Shown here: positions 39,888 through 51,025 of the stretch, in pieces
How positions within the stretch are numbered: position 1 is the stretch's first letter
How the letters are laid out: every line of letters begins with the position of its first letter
Notes under the pieces: generated by a model
Told to the model about the DNA's origin: nothing
The model's database searches: none
Seen by the model: only the letters and a program-made list of their open reading frames with translations
Assembly (NCBI RefSeq): GCF_002157355.1
Contig: NZ_LYMK01000008.1
Coordinates: forward strand, 62,001-126,000
From: Variovorax sp. JS1663
GTDB taxonomy: Bacteria; Pseudomonadota; Gammaproteobacteria; Burkholderiales; Burkholderiaceae_C
Reading direction: 5' to 3'
DNA: 64,000 nucleotides
Translations under genes and position numbers: made by a program

Positions 39888-40777
39888 AGGCCCTGCCCGA
39901 TTTCCTGGCGCGGGAGCACGACCCGCGCGACCCCAGCCCCTGGCTGGCGCTCTACCTCGACCAGAGCACGCCGCTGCCCGACGATGTGAAGGCGGCGTGG
40001 CTGGCCGACTCCAGCTCGGCCTCGCGCCAGTACCTGCTGCCCTTCCTGCGGCCACTGGCGCGCCTGGCCATCGTGCTGTTCCAGGTGTGCAAGGTCTTCG
40101 TGCCGCGCAACTGGGCACATTCGCGGCTGCTGCACCGCCTGCTGGCCTGGGGCCTGAAGCGCTTCGTCTCGCCGGAGGCGAACTGGCTGATCCTGCGGCA
40201 CTTCCACCTGGGGTCGCAGGTGCTGGCCTTCATCGGTGCCAATTCGCCTGTGCGGGTGGACACCTCGCCGCTGGCGCCGCCCGACATCGACGCGCTCAGG
40301 GACGAGATGTTCCTGAAGCACGACCTCAACCTCTTCAACTTCGTGATCCGGCTCAACCAGGCGCTGCGGGCGCAGGGAATCGAGCTGCGCAAGGCGCAGA
40401 CGGTCGATTTCTCGATGATTGCCGAGCCGCCTGTGCGGCTGGCCGACATGCCGCACGGACGGCTCAATTTCCTGGACCTGCAGAGCGCGATCGAGCTGTT
40501 CACGCCGCTCTACCAGCTGATGCTGACCGACAACGATTTCTGGCGCGCCGCCAATTCGCTGCAGCTGGACGAAACCATCGGGATCTACGCCGCCACCCTG
40601 CTGGATGCGCCCGAGCACCTGATCCTGGTGAACAACAAGCACCCGCTGGTGCCGCTGTCGACCCTGCGGGCGGGGCACCGGCTGGTGGTCCATGGGCTTT
40701 CCACCGAGATGCTGCATGCGCTGCTGGTGAAATTCCGTGCCGCGCGGGAGACTGCGGCGGCGGCCAGTATCTTGTAA
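39884..40777 (+). CDS. Uncharacterised protein coupled to the ketoacyl synthase-oxidase fusion
   Basis: The protein has 297 residues (MKALPDFLAREHDPRDPSPW). I do not recognise a named family. It is helix-rich with one hydrophobic stretch near residues 55-75 (LRPLARLAIVLFQVCKVF) that may dip into the membrane, and it has several conserved-looking histidines (LRHFHLGSQ, FLKHDLNLFNF). No Walker, Rossmann or metal-cluster motif is visible. Its ATG overlaps the preceding stop (ATGA), so it is almost certainly made together with the fusion enzyme. A role as acyl-chain carrier, membrane anchor or oxidase partner is possible but not shown. Confidence 0.75.
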   Translation: MKALPDFLAREHDPRDPSPWLALYLDQSTPLPDDVKAAWLADSSSASRQYLLPFLRPLARLAIVLFQVCKVFVPRNWAHSRLLHRLLAWGLKRFVSPEANWLILRHFHLGSQVLAFIGANSPVRVDTSPLAPPDIDALRDEMFLKHDLNLFNFVIRLNQALRAQGIELRKAQTVDFSMIAEPPVRLADMPHGRLNFLDLQSAIELFTPLYQLMLTDNDFWRAANSLQLDETIGIYAATLLDAPEHLILVNNKHPLVPLSTLRAGHRLVVHGLSTEMLHALLVKFRAARETAAAASIL

Positions 40778-40805
40778 TCTGGCCTTTCTGCCCCAGATGG
40801 ACCCC

Positions 40806-41159
40806 ATGAACGCTACCCAATCCCCGGCGCCCAAAACCGACCTGGCAGTGACCCACGTGCTCGCCCAGCTCCTGGAGCGGCTCGAGCACAGTGCCGTGCC
40901 AGTGGGTGCGGAGCAGTATCGATCGGTCGTGATGCACCTCGTCGACGAGTTCCGGGACGTCGCCCCGGGCGACGGCCTGGGCAAGCTGCTGGATGCCTAT
41001 CCGGCCGCCGCCGAGGTCTACGAAAACCTCAACTACCAGCATGCCGGCCTGTGCCGTTCAGGCCTGGACGCCTCGCTCGCCGCCGAGCTGGCCGCCAAGT
41101 CTGCGATCGAGCGCGCCAAGCGCCATGCCGAACCGGACACCGCCCATGGCCAAGGCTGA
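40806..41159 (+). CDS. Hypothetical protein
   Basis: The protein has 117 residues, is mainly helical and acidic, and begins MNATQSPAPKTDLAVTHVL. No family is recognised. The segment LCRSGLDASLAAELAAKSAI is rich in alanine and probably helical. An ATG at 40797 is an alternative start. It follows the lipid operon by 28 bases, but its job need not be related. Its last 14 bases overlap the next small gene, so the two are likely co-translated. Confidence 0.6.
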   Translation: MNATQSPAPKTDLAVTHVLAQLLERLEHSAVPVGAEQYRSVVMHLVDEFRDVAPGDGLGKLLDAYPAAAEVYENLNYQHAGLCRSGLDASLAAELAAKSAIERAKRHAEPDTAHGQG

Positions 41160-41388
41160 GACCAAGACCGCCATCATCGCCGACGGCCTGCGCTACAAGG
41201 CCAAGGCCTCGGGCTCGCCCTTCCGGGCCTCGGCCTCCTTCAGCGGGGCAACGATGTCCTGCTTCCTCTGCGGCAAGCACCGCGTGCGCTCCCAGATGCG
41301 CACGCGGCAGTTCCTCGGCAAGTCGCAGACGGTCTGCGCGCCCTCCTGCAAGGCGCTGGAAGAACAGGAAAAAGAGACTGCTTCGTGA
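41146..41388 (+). CDS. Small zinc-ribbon-like hypothetical protein
   Basis: The protein has 80 residues and two cysteine pairs, SCFLCGKHR and VCAPSCKAL, about 30 residues apart. These could bind zinc as a small ribbon. Basic residues (HRVRSQMRTRQF) lie between the pairs, which fits nucleic acid contact. I cannot name a family. It starts inside the preceding gene (14-base overlap). No other start agrees better with the frame and composition. Confidence 0.6.
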   Translation: MAKAETKTAIIADGLRYKAKASGSPFRASASFSGATMSCFLCGKHRVRSQMRTRQFLGKSQTVCAPSCKALEEQEKETAS

Positions 41389-41477
41389 CGGTTTGGCGAC
41401 GTAGCCGACCAATTCGATTTGCCTCTGTAAAGCAACTACCAAAAGCGCTCAAATCGATCTACAGTTAGAAACAATTA

Positions 41478-41493
41478 ATGCAATTCATTGCAT
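41478..41493. promoter_or_regulatory. Operator-like palindrome in an AT-rich intergenic patch
   Basis: ATGCAAT-TC-ATTGCAT is a perfect 7-base inverted repeat with a 2-base centre. It sits in the AT-rich stretch 41395-41560, well below the local GC level, upstream of the gene at 41597. It looks like a protein-binding site near a promoter; which regulator uses it is unknown. Confidence 0.4.
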
Positions 41494-41596
41494 CAATACC
41501 TAAGTTCTAAATTGTGGTCGTTTAAATGAGTTCGCTTAAAACCATTCACTGCTATTGGTTGAGGCGTGTCCATCGGGACGGAAAGGGCGCTTGCCA

Positions 41597-42166
41597 ATGA
41601 GCCGGCCGCCCCGCCATGTCGTCATGCAGGTCGTCAAGCGCTCGGGCGGCGCCACGCACCATGTGGAATTCACCATGGACGACAACTTCGCCGAACGCCT
41701 GCGGCAACTGCGTTCGCTGGTGCCGCCGCTCAATGCCCTGAACCGCCAGCGCGACCTGGTGATCGACAAGGTCCGGGTGCGGCTGCCCACGGCGGTGTGG
41801 CGTCTGGGTGGGGAAGAGGCTGCGCAAGTCGACGGCTCCTGCATGGTCATTGCCGCCGAGGGCTTTTTCAATTGCGGCGGCAAGGACCGCAACACCAAGG
41901 AAAAGCTGGTCACCTACACCTTTCCGATCGCGCGGCTCATCGAACTGCATGCCGAGCGCCCCGCCGGCGAGACCTTCTTCATCCGCGACGGCATCTTCAC
42001 CAACGACGAGCCAGCCAGCTCTGCCGCCGGCCGCTGGGTCGCCTCGCTGCACGAGATGGTGGAAGTGCGCGTGCCGGAAGCCCCTTCCGACTTCGACACG
42101 CTGCAGGGCGTTCCGCTGCGCACCGAGCAGGGCGCGCTGCCGACGCATGGCGCCAGCCTGAACTGA
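41597..42166 (+). CDS. Hypothetical protein
   Basis: This 189-residue soluble protein begins MSRPPRHVVMQVVKRSGGAT. No family is recognised. It reads like a beta-rich domain (MQVVKRSGGATHHVEFTMDD, VIDKVRVRLPTAVWRLGG) followed by a mixed region with FFNCGGKDRNTKEKLVTYTF. There is no signal peptide or membrane helix. A longer upstream start adds residues without support. It is preceded by 208 bases of AT-rich DNA with a palindrome, and is probably its own transcription unit ending at the hairpin near 42180. Confidence 0.65.
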   Translation: MSRPPRHVVMQVVKRSGGATHHVEFTMDDNFAERLRQLRSLVPPLNALNRQRDLVIDKVRVRLPTAVWRLGGEEAAQVDGSCMVIAAEGFFNCGGKDRNTKEKLVTYTFPIARLIELHAERPAGETFFIRDGIFTNDEPASSAAGRWVASLHEMVEVRVPEAPSDFDTLQGVPLRTEQGALPTHGASLN

Positions 42167-42198
42167 GCGCCGAGGCGCAAAGGCCTCCGGCGCTCTTT
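42165..42198 (+). terminator. Probable hairpin terminator between converging genes
   Basis: A long stem pairs GAGCGCCGAGGC (42165-42176) with GCCTCCGGCGCTC (42183-42195), with one bulge, followed by TTT. It lies between the hypothetical gene ending at 42166 and the hppA stop at 42206. The T-run is short, so strength is uncertain. Confidence 0.45.
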
Positions 42199-42205
42199 CC
42201 TCGCT

Positions 42206-44704
<2,499 letters not shown>

Positions 44705-44934
44705 GCCTTGCTTCTCCATTCGTTCGTTGACTTGTGGAGACGAAGGCAGCAGCCTGTGCGCAACGCGTACGGGGTCGATGCCTTCGCCGCGTTGCTTCCT
44801 CGGAGGACCGATTGGCCAACGAGGGCAATTTACAGGCAAATGTCACGTTCTGTGCGACCGGGCCGTGACACGGAAAGTAAACTTCGGGTTTGTCCCCATC
44901 CCGCTAGCACTTATCCACTACAGCAGACCACCCT

Positions 44935-45465
44935 ATGTCCCTCGGCCTAGTTTCTCCCGGCAAAGACGCCCCCGAAGCCTTCAACGTCGTCATCGAGATC
45001 CCGATGAACGCTGATCCGATCAAGTACGAGGTCGACAAGGAGTCCGGCGCGATTTTCGTCGACCGCTTCATGACGACCGCCATGCACTACCCGACCAACT
45101 ACGGCTACGTGCCGCAGACGCTCTCGGGCGACGGCGATCCGGTGGACGTGCTGGTCATCACGCCCTGGGCCCTGGTGCCCGGCGTGGTGGTGCCCTGCCG
45201 GCCGCTCGGCATCCTGATGATGGAAGACGAGGCCGGCGTCGACGGCAAGGTGCTGGCCGTGCCCACCGACAAGGTGCTGCCCATCTACAGCCACTGGAAG
45301 AAGGTGGAAGACGTGAACCCGATGCGCCTGAAGGCCGTCACCCACTTCTTCGAGCACTACAAGGACCTGGAGCAGGGCAAGTGGGTCAAGGTGCTCGGCT
45401 GGGAAGGCGTCGATGCCGCCAAGAAGGAGATCATGGACGGCATCGCGAACTACAAGAAGGGCTGA
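44935..45465 (+). CDS. ppa: Inorganic pyrophosphatase (family I)
   Basis: This 176-residue protein has the family I signature (DGDPVDVLV) and the conserved YPTNYGYVP and [10 protein letters not shown] segments with all acidic metal ligands. It splits pyrophosphate to phosphate in the cytoplasm and so competes with the divergent hppA for the same substrate. The two share a 230-base intergenic region that should hold both promoters, though I cannot pick a clear one. No strong ribosome binding site precedes the ATG. The start [16 protein letters not shown] is usual in Burkholderiales. Confidence 0.97.
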   Translation: MSLGLVSPGKDAPEAFNVVIEIPMNADPIKYEVDKESGAIFVDRFMTTAMHYPTNYGYVPQTLSGDGDPVDVLVITPWALVPGVVVPCRPLGILMMEDEAGVDGKVLAVPTDKVLPIYSHWKKVEDVNPMRLKAVTHFFEHYKDLEQGKWVKVLGWEGVDAAKKEIMDGIANYKKG

Positions 45466-45470
45466 GGCCC

Positions 45471-46505
45471 TCAGTCGAAGTTCAGCAGGACCTTCATGGC
45501 CTGCGAGCGATCGGCCGCCAGCGCGAAGGCGCGGGCCGAGTCGCGGTAGGACAGGGTGGCCGAGATCAGCGGCTTGACGTCCACCAGCCCCTTGTTGAGC
45601 AGCGCTACCGCGACCGCGAACTCCTCGTGGAAGCGGAAGGCGCCGCGCAGGTCGAACTCCTTCGCGACGATCGTGTTGATGGGGAGTTGCATCTCGCCGC
45701 CCAGCCCGAGCTGCACGATGATGCCGCGCGGGCGCAGCGCATCGAAGGCGCCCACCAGCGCGCGCTGGTTGCCGCTGGCCTCGAACAGCACGTCGAAGTG
45801 CCCCTTCTCGGCCGTGAAGCGGGCCAGCCCCTCGGGCTCCTCCGCCACGTTGACGACCTCGTCGGCGCCCACCTTGAGCGCCTTGCCCAGCGTATGCGCG
45901 CCCACGTCGGTGGCCACGATGTGCGTGGCGCCCGCGCGCCGCGCCGCGATGATGGCCAGCGCGCCGATCGGCCCGCAGCCCGTCACCAGCACGTTCTTGC
46001 CCAGCAGCGGCCCCGCGCGGCGCACCGCGTGCAGCGCCACCGACAGCGGCTCGGCCATCGAGCCCTCGCCGTCGCTCACGCTGTCGGCCAGGCGCTGCGC
46101 CTGCCAGTGCTCCACCACGATCTCCTGGCGGAAGGCGCCCTGCACGTGCGGCGTGCGCATGGCGCTGCCGTAGTAGCGCATGTCCAGGCAGTGGTTCTGC
46201 AGGCCCTGCTGGCAGTAGCGGCACAGGCCGCAGGGGCGGCTCGGGCTGATGGCGACGCGCTCGCCGGGCGCGAAGCTGCCGGCGCCGTCGCCCACCGCCT
46301 CGACCATGCCGGCCACCTCGTGGCCCAGCACCATCGGCTCCTTGATGCGCACGGTGCCGAAGCCGCCGTGCTGGTAGTAGTGCAGGTCCGAGCCGCAGAT
46401 GCCGCCGCAGCGCACGCGCACGCGCAGCTGGCCGGGGCCGAGCTCCGGCGTGGGAACGTTCTCGACCCGCAGGTCGCCGGGGGCGTGTATGACGAGTGCT
46501 TCCAT
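45471..46505 (-). CDS. idnD: L-idonate 5-dehydrogenase-like zinc alcohol dehydrogenase
   Basis: This 344-residue medium-chain dehydrogenase has catalytic zinc ligands in GGICGSDLHYYQHGG and GHEVAGMVEAVG, four structural-zinc cysteines (CGLCRYCQQGLQNHC), and a Rossmann motif VTGCGPIGALA. The pattern fits L-idonate or sorbitol/xylitol-type dehydrogenases. It would turn a sugar acid or polyol into the 5-keto form, passed to the SDR encoded just upstream. AAGGAAG precedes its ATG. The pair idnO-idnD is read from the LysR-type promoter near 47.4 kb. The exact substrate is unproved. Confidence 0.8.
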   Translation of the reverse strand: MEALVIHAPGDLRVENVPTPELGPGQLRVRVRCGGICGSDLHYYQHGGFGTVRIKEPMVLGHEVAGMVEAVGDGAGSFAPGERVAISPSRPCGLCRYCQQGLQNHCLDMRYYGSAMRTPHVQGAFRQEIVVEHWQAQRLADSVSDGEGSMAEPLSVALHAVRRAGPLLGKNVLVTGCGPIGALAIIAARRAGATHIVATDVGAHTLGKALKVGADEVVNVAEEPEGLARFTAEKGHFDVLFEASGNQRALVGAFDALRPRGIIVQLGLGGEMQLPINTIVAKEFDLRGAFRFHEEFAVAVALLNKGLVDVKPLISATLSYRDSARAFALAADRSQAMKVLLNFD

Positions 46506-46530
46506 GTGTGTGCTTCCTTGGGGCCCGGGT

Positions 46531-47304
46531 TCAGAGCGTGGCGGTCACGCCGCCGTCCACGTAGAGGATGTGGCCGTTGACGAAATTGGAGGCGTCGCTC
46601 GCGAGGAACACGGCCGCGCCCACCAGGTCCTCCACGTCGCCCCAGCGCCGCGAGGGCGTGCGCCCGACCAGCCACGAGGTGAACTCGGGGTTCTTCACCA
46701 GCGCGTCGGTCAGCTCCGTCTTGAAGTAGCCCGGGCCCAGGCCATTGACCTGGATGCCGTGCTGCCCCCAGTCGATCGCCATGCCCTTGGTCAGCATCTT
46801 CACCGCGCCCTTGCTCGCGGTGTAGGGCGCGATGCCGGGGCGTCCGAGCTCGCTCTGCACCGAGCAGATGTTGATGATCTTGCCGCGCTGGCGGGGGATC
46901 ATGCGCCGCGCCACCGCCTGGCCGACCAGGAACACGCTGTCGACGTTGGTCTTCATCAGCTCGTGCCACTGCGCCTCCTCGAACTGGTCCAGCGGCGCGC
47001 GGCGCTGCATGCCGGCGTTGTTGACCAGGATGTCGATGGCGCCGATCTCCGCCTCGATGCGCTCGATCGCCGCGCTCACCGCTTCGCCGGAGGTCACGTC
47101 GAAGGCCGCGGTGAAGACCGTCGCACCTTCCTCGCGCAGCGTTGACGCCGCCTGCTCGAGCTTGTCGGTGCTGCGGGCGTTGAGGATCACGCGCGCGCCG
47201 GCGCCGGCAAGGCCGCGCGCCAGCGCCAGGCCGATGCCGGCGCTGGAGCCGGTGACGAGCGCGGTGCGCCCGGCGAGGTCGAAGCTTTTGAGGACGGGGT
47301 TCAA
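46531..47304 (-). CDS. idnO: Gluconate 5-dehydrogenase-like SDR
   Basis: This 257-residue short-chain dehydrogenase has GSSAGIGLALARGLAG, NNAGMQRR and the catalytic YTASKGAVKML with the serine in ICSVQSE. The QRR after NNAGM and the end FVNGHILYVDGGVTATL are typical of gluconate 5-dehydrogenases (reducing 5-keto-gluconate). The start is a TTG at 47304 with GGAG 8 bases upstream. It leads a two-gene unit with idnD. The promoter 75 bases upstream has the island's shared ATA-N9-TAT layout, tying these sugar-acid genes to the LysR regulon. Confidence 0.82.
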   Translation of the reverse strand: MNPVLKSFDLAGRTALVTGSSAGIGLALARGLAGAGARVILNARSTDKLEQAASTLREEGATVFTAAFDVTSGEAVSAAIERIEAEIGAIDILVNNAGMQRRAPLDQFEEAQWHELMKTNVDSVFLVGQAVARRMIPRQRGKIINICSVQSELGRPGIAPYTASKGAVKMLTKGMAIDWGQHGIQVNGLGPGYFKTELTDALVKNPEFTSWLVGRTPSRRWGDVEDLVGAAVFLASDASNFVNGHILYVDGGVTATL

Positions 47305-47378
47305 GTCGGAGTCTCCATCAATGAATTGGAATGCGGCGTGGCCGAGCCGCCGAAGTATGGCGCTGGGAGCGGGATGTC

Positions 47379-47442
47379 AGGGTACGCAAGCCGAAGCCGG
47401 CCACCAAGACGAGATCGCTCTGCCTCTATAGCAAAGCCTTAT
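47379..47442 (-). promoter_or_regulatory. LysR-type activated promoter A (idnO-idnD)
   Basis: On the minus strand: ATA-N9-TAT at 47428-47442, 20 bases, -35 TTGGTG at 47402-47407, 17 bases, -10 TACCCT at 47379-47384. The 20-base spacer ends AGAGCGATCTCGTC, identical over 14 bases to promoter B. The operator covers the last codons and part of the stop codon of the upstream membrane-protein gene. Confidence 0.8.
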
Positions 47443-47917
47443 GCGAGCGCTGCGCCAGGCCAATGTCGCGCAGAGCATGCTCGTCGAGCTGCCGCAGGTC
47501 GTCATGGCCGCGATCGGCGAGGCGTGCCGGCATGTGCGCCTCCAGCATGGCGTAGAACTGCAACAGAACGAACAGGATGTGCAGCAGCGTCGTGACATAG
47601 CCGACGGCGAGCATGTCGGCCGCCATGAAGAACTGCCAGAAGGCCAGATTGACCGTTCCCAGCAGCAAATGCACGGCCGTGGCGGTGAGGTGCCAGGAAC
47701 GCGTCGGTGCCGCGTGCCAGAGCAGCAGCCCCACGACGAATGCGAGACCGTGCGCCTCGATGAAGCCGACCGCTGCCGATGGCGTGGCGCTCAGGAAGGG
47801 ACCCTGCGGCCCGAGACCGAGGGTGACGCCGATCACATCGGCCAGCAGGCCGGAGACGGACGCAAGGCCGAGAAAGGCGGCATCGGCGCGAAGAACATGA
47901 CGGCGAAGAGGTGACAT
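47426..47917 (-). CDS. Four-helix membrane protein with DUF1127-like tail
   Basis: The protein has 163 residues. Four hydrophobic segments form the body (FLGLASVSGLLADVIGVTLG, FIEAHGLAFVVGLLLW and two more). The last 25 residues, LRQLDEHALRDIGLAQRSH, resemble the short DUF1127 motif usually found as a free small protein. The function is unknown. AAGGAG precedes the ATG at 47917 at ideal distance. It is divergent from the large wHTH-ATPase regulator gene 154 bases away, which may control it. Its stop region overlaps the operator of promoter A. Confidence 0.65.
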   Translation of the reverse strand: MSPLRRHVLRADAAFLGLASVSGLLADVIGVTLGLGPQGPFLSATPSAAVGFIEAHGLAFVVGLLLWHAAPTRSWHLTATAVHLLLGTVNLAFWQFFMAADMLAVGYVTTLLHILFVLLQFYAMLEAHMPARLADRGHDDLRQLDEHALRDIGLAQRSHKALL

Positions 47918-48071
47918 GTGAAGGCTCCTTGGTGCTTGGCGGGGTGGTTCGTGAAGCGTAGGAGCCGAGGCGCGCGGAGTTGTCAGCGCGAGGTCGCGCT
48001 TCGGTCGGGATTGCGTCGGGCGGCGGGCGGCGGGCCGCGGCCGCTTGCCGCGTCGCCCCTGGCGCCACACA

Positions 48072-51008
48072 ATGAGCGCCACCACCCGACTGCCCGATCT
48101 CGTGAATTCTCCCGAGCCGTTGCGCTTGCAGTTCGATCTGTTCGAGTTGGACGAGCGTCAGGCGCGCCTGACGCGCGATGGGCGGGCGCTGGCGCTGCCG
48201 CCGAAGGCGTTTGCCGTGCTGTGCGAACTGGCGCGCCAGCCCGATGGACTGGTCGGCAAGGAGGCCTTGCTCGACGCGGTGTGGGGCCACCAGTACGTGA
48301 CCGATTCGGTGCTCAAGACCACGATCAGCGAGTTGCGCGCGGTGCTCGGCGATGACGCAAGGCAGCCGCGCTACATCGAGACGGTGGCGCGCCGTGGTTA
48401 TCGCTTCATCGCGGCATCCGTCCCGCTCGGCGCGGCGCAGCGGCACGCCGTCGCGGTCACGCAGGAACCTGGCCGCGCCGCGCAGACCCCGGCACTGATC
48501 GGCCGCCACGGCGCGCGCGACTGGCTGCACACGACGTGGCGCGAAGCCTGTGCCGGGCGGCGGCAGGTCGTCTGGCTCGCGGGCGAAGCCGGCATCGGCA
48601 AGACCACCTTGATCGAACATCTCATGGCCGAGCACGGGCCGGGCGGCATCGCGGTGGGCCAATGCGTCGAACAGCATGGCGCAGGCGAGCCCTATCTGCC
48701 GGTGCTCGAGGCACTGGGTGCCCTGTGCCGCGCCGACGCCGCGCTGCCGGCGCTGCTGCGCAGCGTGGCGCCGACCTGGCTGTTGCAGTTGCCCTGGTTG
48801 TGCGACGAGGCCGAGCGGGAGGCGCTGCGCCTGCAGCTCGTCGGCACGGGCCAGGCCCGGATGCTGCGCGAGTTGGGCGAGCTGCTCGACCAGTACACGC
48901 AGCAGCGTCCGCTGATGCTGGTGACCGAAGACCTGCATTGGAGCGACCAGGCGACGCTGCGTGCCCTCGACCACGTCGCGCGCCGTCGTGGCCCGGCGCG
49001 GCTGATGTGGCTTGCCAGCTTCCGGTTGGCCGAAGTCGTCGCCGAAGACCATCCGCTGAAGGCCTTGCGCCACGAGCTGCTTCTTCACCGCCTGGCCCGG
49101 GAACTTTTGCTCGATCCGTTCTCCGAGCGCGACGTTGCCGACTGCATCGCGCACCGTTGCCCCGGACAGCCGGTTCCCGAGGCGCTCGCACGCAGGCTGC
49201 ACCAGCGCACTGACGGCCTGCCGCTGTTCGTCGTCAACGTCATCGACGAACTGGTCTCGCAGGGCATGCCCGACGATCCGGCCCGCGCAGCGTCGGTGGA
49301 AGTGCCGGTGCCCGAGAATCTGGCCGGGGTGATCGGGCGTCAGGTCGATCGGCTGGCGCCGTCCCTGCGGGAGCTGTTGCAGGCTGCCAGTGTCTGCGGC
49401 GTCGAATTCAGCGCGACCACGGTCGCCGAGGCCCTTCAGCGCGACGCCGGCGCGGTGGGCGAAAGCTGCGACGAGTTGGCCCGCGCGCAGCAGTGGTTGA
49501 ACCAGGTTTCGCTCGAGCGCCGGCCCGACGGCTCGATCGAGGGGCGTTATGCTTTTCGCCACGCGCTGTACCGCCAGGTGGTCTATCAACGCATCGGCAG
49601 CCTGGCGAGGGCGCAGCTGCACGGCCGCGTCGCCGCGTCGCTGCAACGCAGGCGCGCCACCGGCAGCCCGGTCATGGCCGCGGAGCTGGCGCTGCAGTTC
49701 GAACTGGGCCGCGATGTCGAAGCCGCGATCGGCCACTATGCCGAGGCCGCCGAGAGCGCCTTGCGGCATTTCTCGCCGACGGAAGCGATGCGCCTGACCT
49801 CGCACGCATCGACGCTGCTGCCGCAATGCTCCGCTGGCGCAGCGCGCGACCGGCTGGAAATGGCTTTGCTCGGTCCGCGCGTGGCCGCGTCTCAGATGCT
49901 GAACGTGAGTGCACCCGAGGCGCTGGCCGACCACGAGCGGGTGCGCGCACTGCTGGCGTTGCACTCGCCCTGGCCCGACGCCACGAGCGGCATCGACATC
50001 GAACTGGGCTGGATCCGTTTCACGGCCGGCGACCATGAGCAGGCGCTCGCGATCGCCAGGAGCATCCAGGCCCAGACCGGATCAAACGCCAACCCCGCGC
50101 GCCATGTGGCTGCCTGCAACCTGCTCGGGACCACGCTGACCTATCGCGGCGAACTGAACGAAGGCAGGCGATGGCTGGAGGAAGGCATCGCAGGTGCCCA
50201 AGGCCTTGGCGACCGCCGCGTCAACGCGCGTGCCGTGGTCGACCTCGAGGTCTCGCTGCGCTGCCGGCTCGCCCAGGCCCTGTCGCATCTGGGGTGCGTG
50301 GACGCGGCGCAAGTGCAGATCGACGCTGCAGGCGCGCGCGCCGCGCGGCTCGGACCCTACACGCGCCGCCTCGCCCTCATCTTCGCTGCGCTGTTGGCGC
50401 TGCGCGTCGGCCATCCGGAAAGGGTGCGATCCCTCGCCGGAGAACTGCAGGCCCTGGCCGACGAGCACGCGATGGCACAGGCCGAGGGGCCGGCGCGCTG
50501 GCTGCACGGCTGCGCCCTGGCCCATCTCGGCGAGCCGGCGGTCGGCCACCCGTTGATCCTGGAAGGGGACGACCGCGACGCCCGGCTCGGCCTTCAGCGG
50601 GGTCGTTCGGGCGTACTTGGCCACGCGGCCGAAGCGCTCGCCATCGCCGGGCGTTGGATCGAGGCGCAGGCACAGCTCGACCAGGCGCTGGCCCTCGCCG
50701 AGAAGATGGGCGAGCGCATCTACCTGCCGGATCTCCATCTGCTGCAGGCGCGAATCTGGATCGGCCGCGGTCGGCCCGAGCAGGCGCACGAGGCGATGCG
50801 CTCCGCCTGGCGCGAGGCGATGCAGCAGCAGGCGGCATGGCTGGAATTGAGTGCCCTCGTCGCGCTGGGCGAGGCTGGCGGCGTGCAGCCCGCCGAGATC
50901 GAGGCGCTGGCTGCGGTGCGCGCGCGGCAGCGCGAGGGGGCGGGCACGGCGCTGGTGGCGCGCGCCGACGCGTTGCTGAGCGGACGGCCCGAAACCTCGG
51001 GAGCCTGA
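48072..51008 (+). CDS. Large regulator: OmpR/CadC-type winged helix plus AAA ATPase
   Basis: This 978-residue protein starts with a DNA-binding winged helix (about residues 15-110: LPPKAFAVLCELARQPDGLV, ISELRAVLGDDARQPRYIE, ARRGYRF). Next comes an AAA-type ATPase with Walker A GEAGIGKTT near residue 172 and a DLHWSDQAT Walker B. A long helical C-terminal half, probably TPR-like, ends the protein. This layout is that of MalT-like signal-transducing ATPases but with the DNA-binding part at the front. It is divergent from the membrane-protein gene and is the likely regulator of it. The inducer cannot be guessed. It converges on the RraA-like gene. Confidence 0.88.
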   Translation: MSATTRLPDLVNSPEPLRLQFDLFELDERQARLTRDGRALALPPKAFAVLCELARQPDGLVGKEALLDAVWGHQYVTDSVLKTTISELRAVLGDDARQPRYIETVARRGYRFIAASVPLGAAQRHAVAVTQEPGRAAQTPALIGRHGARDWLHTTWREACAGRRQVVWLAGEAGIGKTTLIEHLMAEHGPGGIAVGQCVEQHGAGEPYLPVLEALGALCRADAALPALLRSVAPTWLLQLPWLCDEAEREALRLQLVGTGQARMLRELGELLDQYTQQRPLMLVTEDLHWSDQATLRALDHVARRRGPARLMWLASFRLAEVVAEDHPLKALRHELLLHRLARELLLDPFSERDVADCIAHRCPGQPVPEALARRLHQRTDGLPLFVVNVIDELVSQGMPDDPARAASVEVPVPENLAGVIGRQVDRLAPSLRELLQAASVCGVEFSATTVAEALQRDAGAVGESCDELARAQQWLNQVSLERRPDGSIEGRYAFRHALYRQVVYQRIGSLARAQLHGRVAASLQRRRATGSPVMAAELALQFELGRDVEAAIGHYAEAAESALRHFSPTEAMRLTSHASTLLPQCSAGAARDRLEMALLGPRVAASQMLNVSAPEALADHERVRALLALHSPWPDATSGIDIELGWIRFTAGDHEQALAIARSIQAQTGSNANPARHVAACNLLGTTLTYRGELNEGRRWLEEGIAGAQGLGDRRVNARAVVDLEVSLRCRLAQALSHLGCVDAAQVQIDAAGARAARLGPYTRRLALIFAALLALRVGHPERVRSLAGELQALADEHAMAQAEGPARWLHGCALAHLGEPAVGHPLILEGDDRDARLGLQRGRSGVLGHAAEALAIAGRWIEAQAQLDQALALAEKMGERIYLPDLHLLQARIWIGRGRPEQAHEAMRSAWREAMQQQAAWLELSALVALGEAGGVQPAEIEALAAVRARQREGAGTALVARADALLSGRPETSGA

Positions 51009-51025
51009 AGCGACGCGGGGCGGCT

